Below, one piece after another: positions 5,185-6,487 of a stretch of 6,487 nt of DNA; the first letter of the stretch is position 1; every line of letters starts with the position of its first letter. The position numbers and the translations under genes are program-made. Under the pieces are notes generated by a model, which saw nothing but the letters and a program-made list of their open reading frames with translations, had not been told where the DNA came from and ran no database searches. The DNA is from Candidatus Geohydrothermomicrobium daggyaiense. GTDB lineage: Bacteria; Actinomycetota; Geothermincolia; Fen-727; JACVIW01. The stretch is from positions 1 to 6,487 of the forward strand of contig JACVIW010000141.1 in assembly GCA_015711695.1 (NCBI GenBank), written 5' to 3'.

Positions 5185-5812
5185 TAGTGTATTTTTTCGA
5201 CGATTTTGTTTTCCGATGAGGATAAAAAATTTAATGAACATAGCGATTTTCTCCGGGATAATCATGCTCCTGTTCATTTCGATATTTGAATCTCCACGCT
5301 CTTTTGCGAAAGATAGCTGGTCAGCTGTGCCAATTGTCACCAGCGTGGACCTTATAGAAAAGTCAGATAAATTCGACGGCGAAATGGTTATATACGAAGG
5401 TGAGGTGATTGACCCCATCCTTTTTGTTGGCAACAAGGCGTGGCTTGCCATAAATGATGATTTGTATGCAAAAAGACCTCGCCGCATTTTTGAGGAGTTG
5501 AAAGGAGGAAACAGCGGTCTTACGGTTCTTGTTGATAGAAAATATGCAGAGCGAATAAAATTTACCGGTTCATACAATTCAATAGGCGATAGATTGCGGA
5601 TAACTGGCGTTTTTCATGAGTCTAGCCCGGACTTCGGAGGCGAACTAATGATTGAGGCTTTGAGCGTGAAGATTGTAAAGAGAGGTTTTCGTATAAACAC
5701 TCATAAGTTCGGGCGTACTCCGATTGTTTTCGCGGCGCTATCGTTGCTCACGTTTATCCTGTTAGGATTGTGGTTGAGCCAGAGAGCGAAAGCTGAGAGG
5801 ACAAGCACATGA
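5177..5812 (+). CDS. Membrane-anchored protein with possible OB-like domain
   Basis: The 211-residue product has a basic N-terminus, a hydrophobic segment (about 19-37) ending in Ser-Phe-Ala (42-44) that could be a signal-peptidase site, a soluble domain (about 46-178), and a C-terminal membrane helix (about 182-200) with a basic tail. The soluble part is rich in beta-prone segments such as GEMVIYEGEVI (68-78), KAWLAIND (87-94) and DRLRITGVF, a pattern like OB-fold barrels. That fold is inferred from pattern, not proven. The domain should lie outside the cytoplasm. The gene starts with TTG 5177 behind a strong ribosome binding site and overlaps trkH by 8 bp, so the two are translationally coupled. 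A role as accessory or sensor for the K+ channel is suggested by context only. A cytochrome or lipid-related role cannot be excluded. Confidence 0.75.
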   Translation: MFDSVFFRRFCFPMRIKNLMNIAIFSGIIMLLFISIFESPRSFAKDSWSAVPIVTSVDLIEKSDKFDGEMVIYEGEVIDPILFVGNKAWLAINDDLYAKRPRRIFEELKGGNSGLTVLVDRKYAERIKFTGSYNSIGDRLRITGVFHESSPDFGGELMIEALSVKIVKRGFRINTHKFGRTPIVFAALSLLTFILLGLWLSQRAKAERTST

Positions 5813-6009
5813 CCTGGATTTCACCTGCGGCGGGTTTCAATAAACGGTAGACAGGTGAGAAAACACCATTTTCTTTATCCAGTACAAATTCGTCTTTATG
5901 CGTGAAAGAGCTTGACCAAGTCTTCCGCCATGCGGTTGATATAGGTTTTTAGCATTCTTTCGATCGTAGCCTGGCTAAAAAATGGTTTAAATTTTCCTGG
6001 AGGTTTGTG
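5813..6009. other. Intergenic region with an inverted repeat
   Basis: TCACCTG (5821-5827) is complementary to CAGGTGA (5852-5858) across a 24-base loop, just after the stop codon of the preceding gene. No T-tract follows directly, so it is a poor intrinsic terminator. No convincing promoter was found for the next gene; TTGACC at 5912-5917 has no good -10 box. Confidence 0.4.
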
Positions 6010-6487
6010 ATGAAGAAAAACAAGGATTCGAAAATTGAAAAAAGAGGGGTGGCTAAATCTATCCTCTTAATCGCCGTCCCAATGCTTCTGCTCGTTAAAG
6101 CGATGCTAGGAATATTTCGGGCTTTACGGAACTGTGAAAGGGCTGAAATCAAGGACTTGCCTTCAGGTAAAAAGTGTTCTCAATATCAAAAGCATAAGCG
6201 GGTTGTGCAGACAGGTTCGGGTATTCCTCTTAAAGTGAGCGTTTTTGTACCTGAGGGAAGAGGACCATTTCCTGCCGTAATTATGGTTCACTCATGGATG
6301 TGGTGGAGAATTCAGTGCGATTTACTGTACGCTCCCCTTTTTGCCAAAAATGGATATGTCGTCATAACATACGATTGTAGGGGCTGGGGCACATCTGGAG
6401 GAGAGGTTTCCTGTGCCGCACCGGATAGAGAACTCTGCGACCTTGAAGACATTATCACCTGGTTAACTGATCCGGCTTTGGATATCC
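6010..6487 (+). CDS. Membrane-anchored alpha/beta hydrolase (partial, 3' end missing)
   Basis: Only the first 159 codons are present; the window edge cuts the gene. ATG 6010 follows GGAGG (5999-6003) by six bases. A lysine-rich N-terminus precedes a hydrophobic helix (about 17-36), predicting an inner-membrane anchor with the enzyme domain outside the cytoplasm, or an uncleaved signal. The rest matches the start of an alpha/beta hydrolase fold of the S15/CocE or X-prolyl-peptidase-like type: a beta-strand segment ending VFVPEGRGPFPAVIMVH (78-94), where His94 begins the oxyanion-hole loop, then GYVVITYDCRGWGTSGG (115-131), and a helix with Asp144-Leu-Glu-Asp. The nucleophile Ser, acid and catalytic His should lie beyond the window, so activity and substrate cannot be judged. 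It could be an esterase, peptidase or acylase. Four cysteines (103, 123, 135 and 143) fall in the visible fold. Confidence 0.85.
   Translation, partial: MKKNKDSKIEKRGVAKSILLIAVPMLLLVKAMLGIFRALRNCERAEIKDLPSGKKCSQYQKHKRVVQTGSGIPLKVSVFVPEGRGPFPAVIMVHSWMWWRIQCDLLYAPLFAKNGYVVITYDCRGWGTSGGEVSCAAPDRELCDLEDIITWLTDPALDI

Noticed and set aside
5912..5942. Promoter for the alpha/beta hydrolase gene
   Set aside because: TTGACC is a fair -35 box, but the bases 17-19 positions downstream match the -10 consensus poorly.

Overview
The window is about 6.5 kb of bacterial DNA of moderate GC content. It mixes ATG and TTG starts, usually behind GGAGG-type ribosome binding sites. Only five genes can be placed in known families or folds. 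All point to a free-living bacterium with a Tat exporter and Trk/Ktr-type potassium uptake. Nothing fixes the phylum. A tatA-tatC pair and a trkH-type gene followed by a membrane-anchored soluble-domain protein would fit a deep-branching anaerobic or Gram-positive-related lineage, but that is a weak inference.

Layout: positions 1-1509 hold no gene that can be assigned with confidence. There is one unrecognised open frame (404-793), a Cys-rich micro-ORF interrupted by two adjacent TGA codons (1004-1168), and a compact cluster of inverted repeats (1336-1408). A promoter with a perfect TTGACA box (1423-1449) follows the cluster. It probably drives tatA (1510-1707) and tatC (1736-2473), the core of the twin-arginine translocase for folded proteins. 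Facing them on the minus strand is a 200-residue P-loop protein of the MobB-like type (2507-3109), bracketed by a perfect 13-bp direct repeat.

After a 340-bp intergenic region carrying a second 13-bp direct repeat, a plus-strand group follows: a 61-residue single-span membrane protein (3450-3635), a TrkH/KtrB-type cation channel subunit (3682-5184), and a protein with an N-terminal signal or anchor, a possible OB-like beta domain and a C-terminal membrane helix (5177-5812). The last overlaps trkH by 8 bp. No TrkA/KtrA-type cytosolic gating subunit lies in the window. The right end (6010-6487) is the start of a membrane-anchored alpha/beta hydrolase cut off by the window edge.

No rRNA, tRNA, CRISPR array, transposase or complete mobile element was recognised. 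The most notable points are the trkH three-gene group, the altered amphipathic helix of TatA, the interrupted Cys-rich micro-ORF, the hairpin cluster before tatA, and the two 13-bp repeat pairs.
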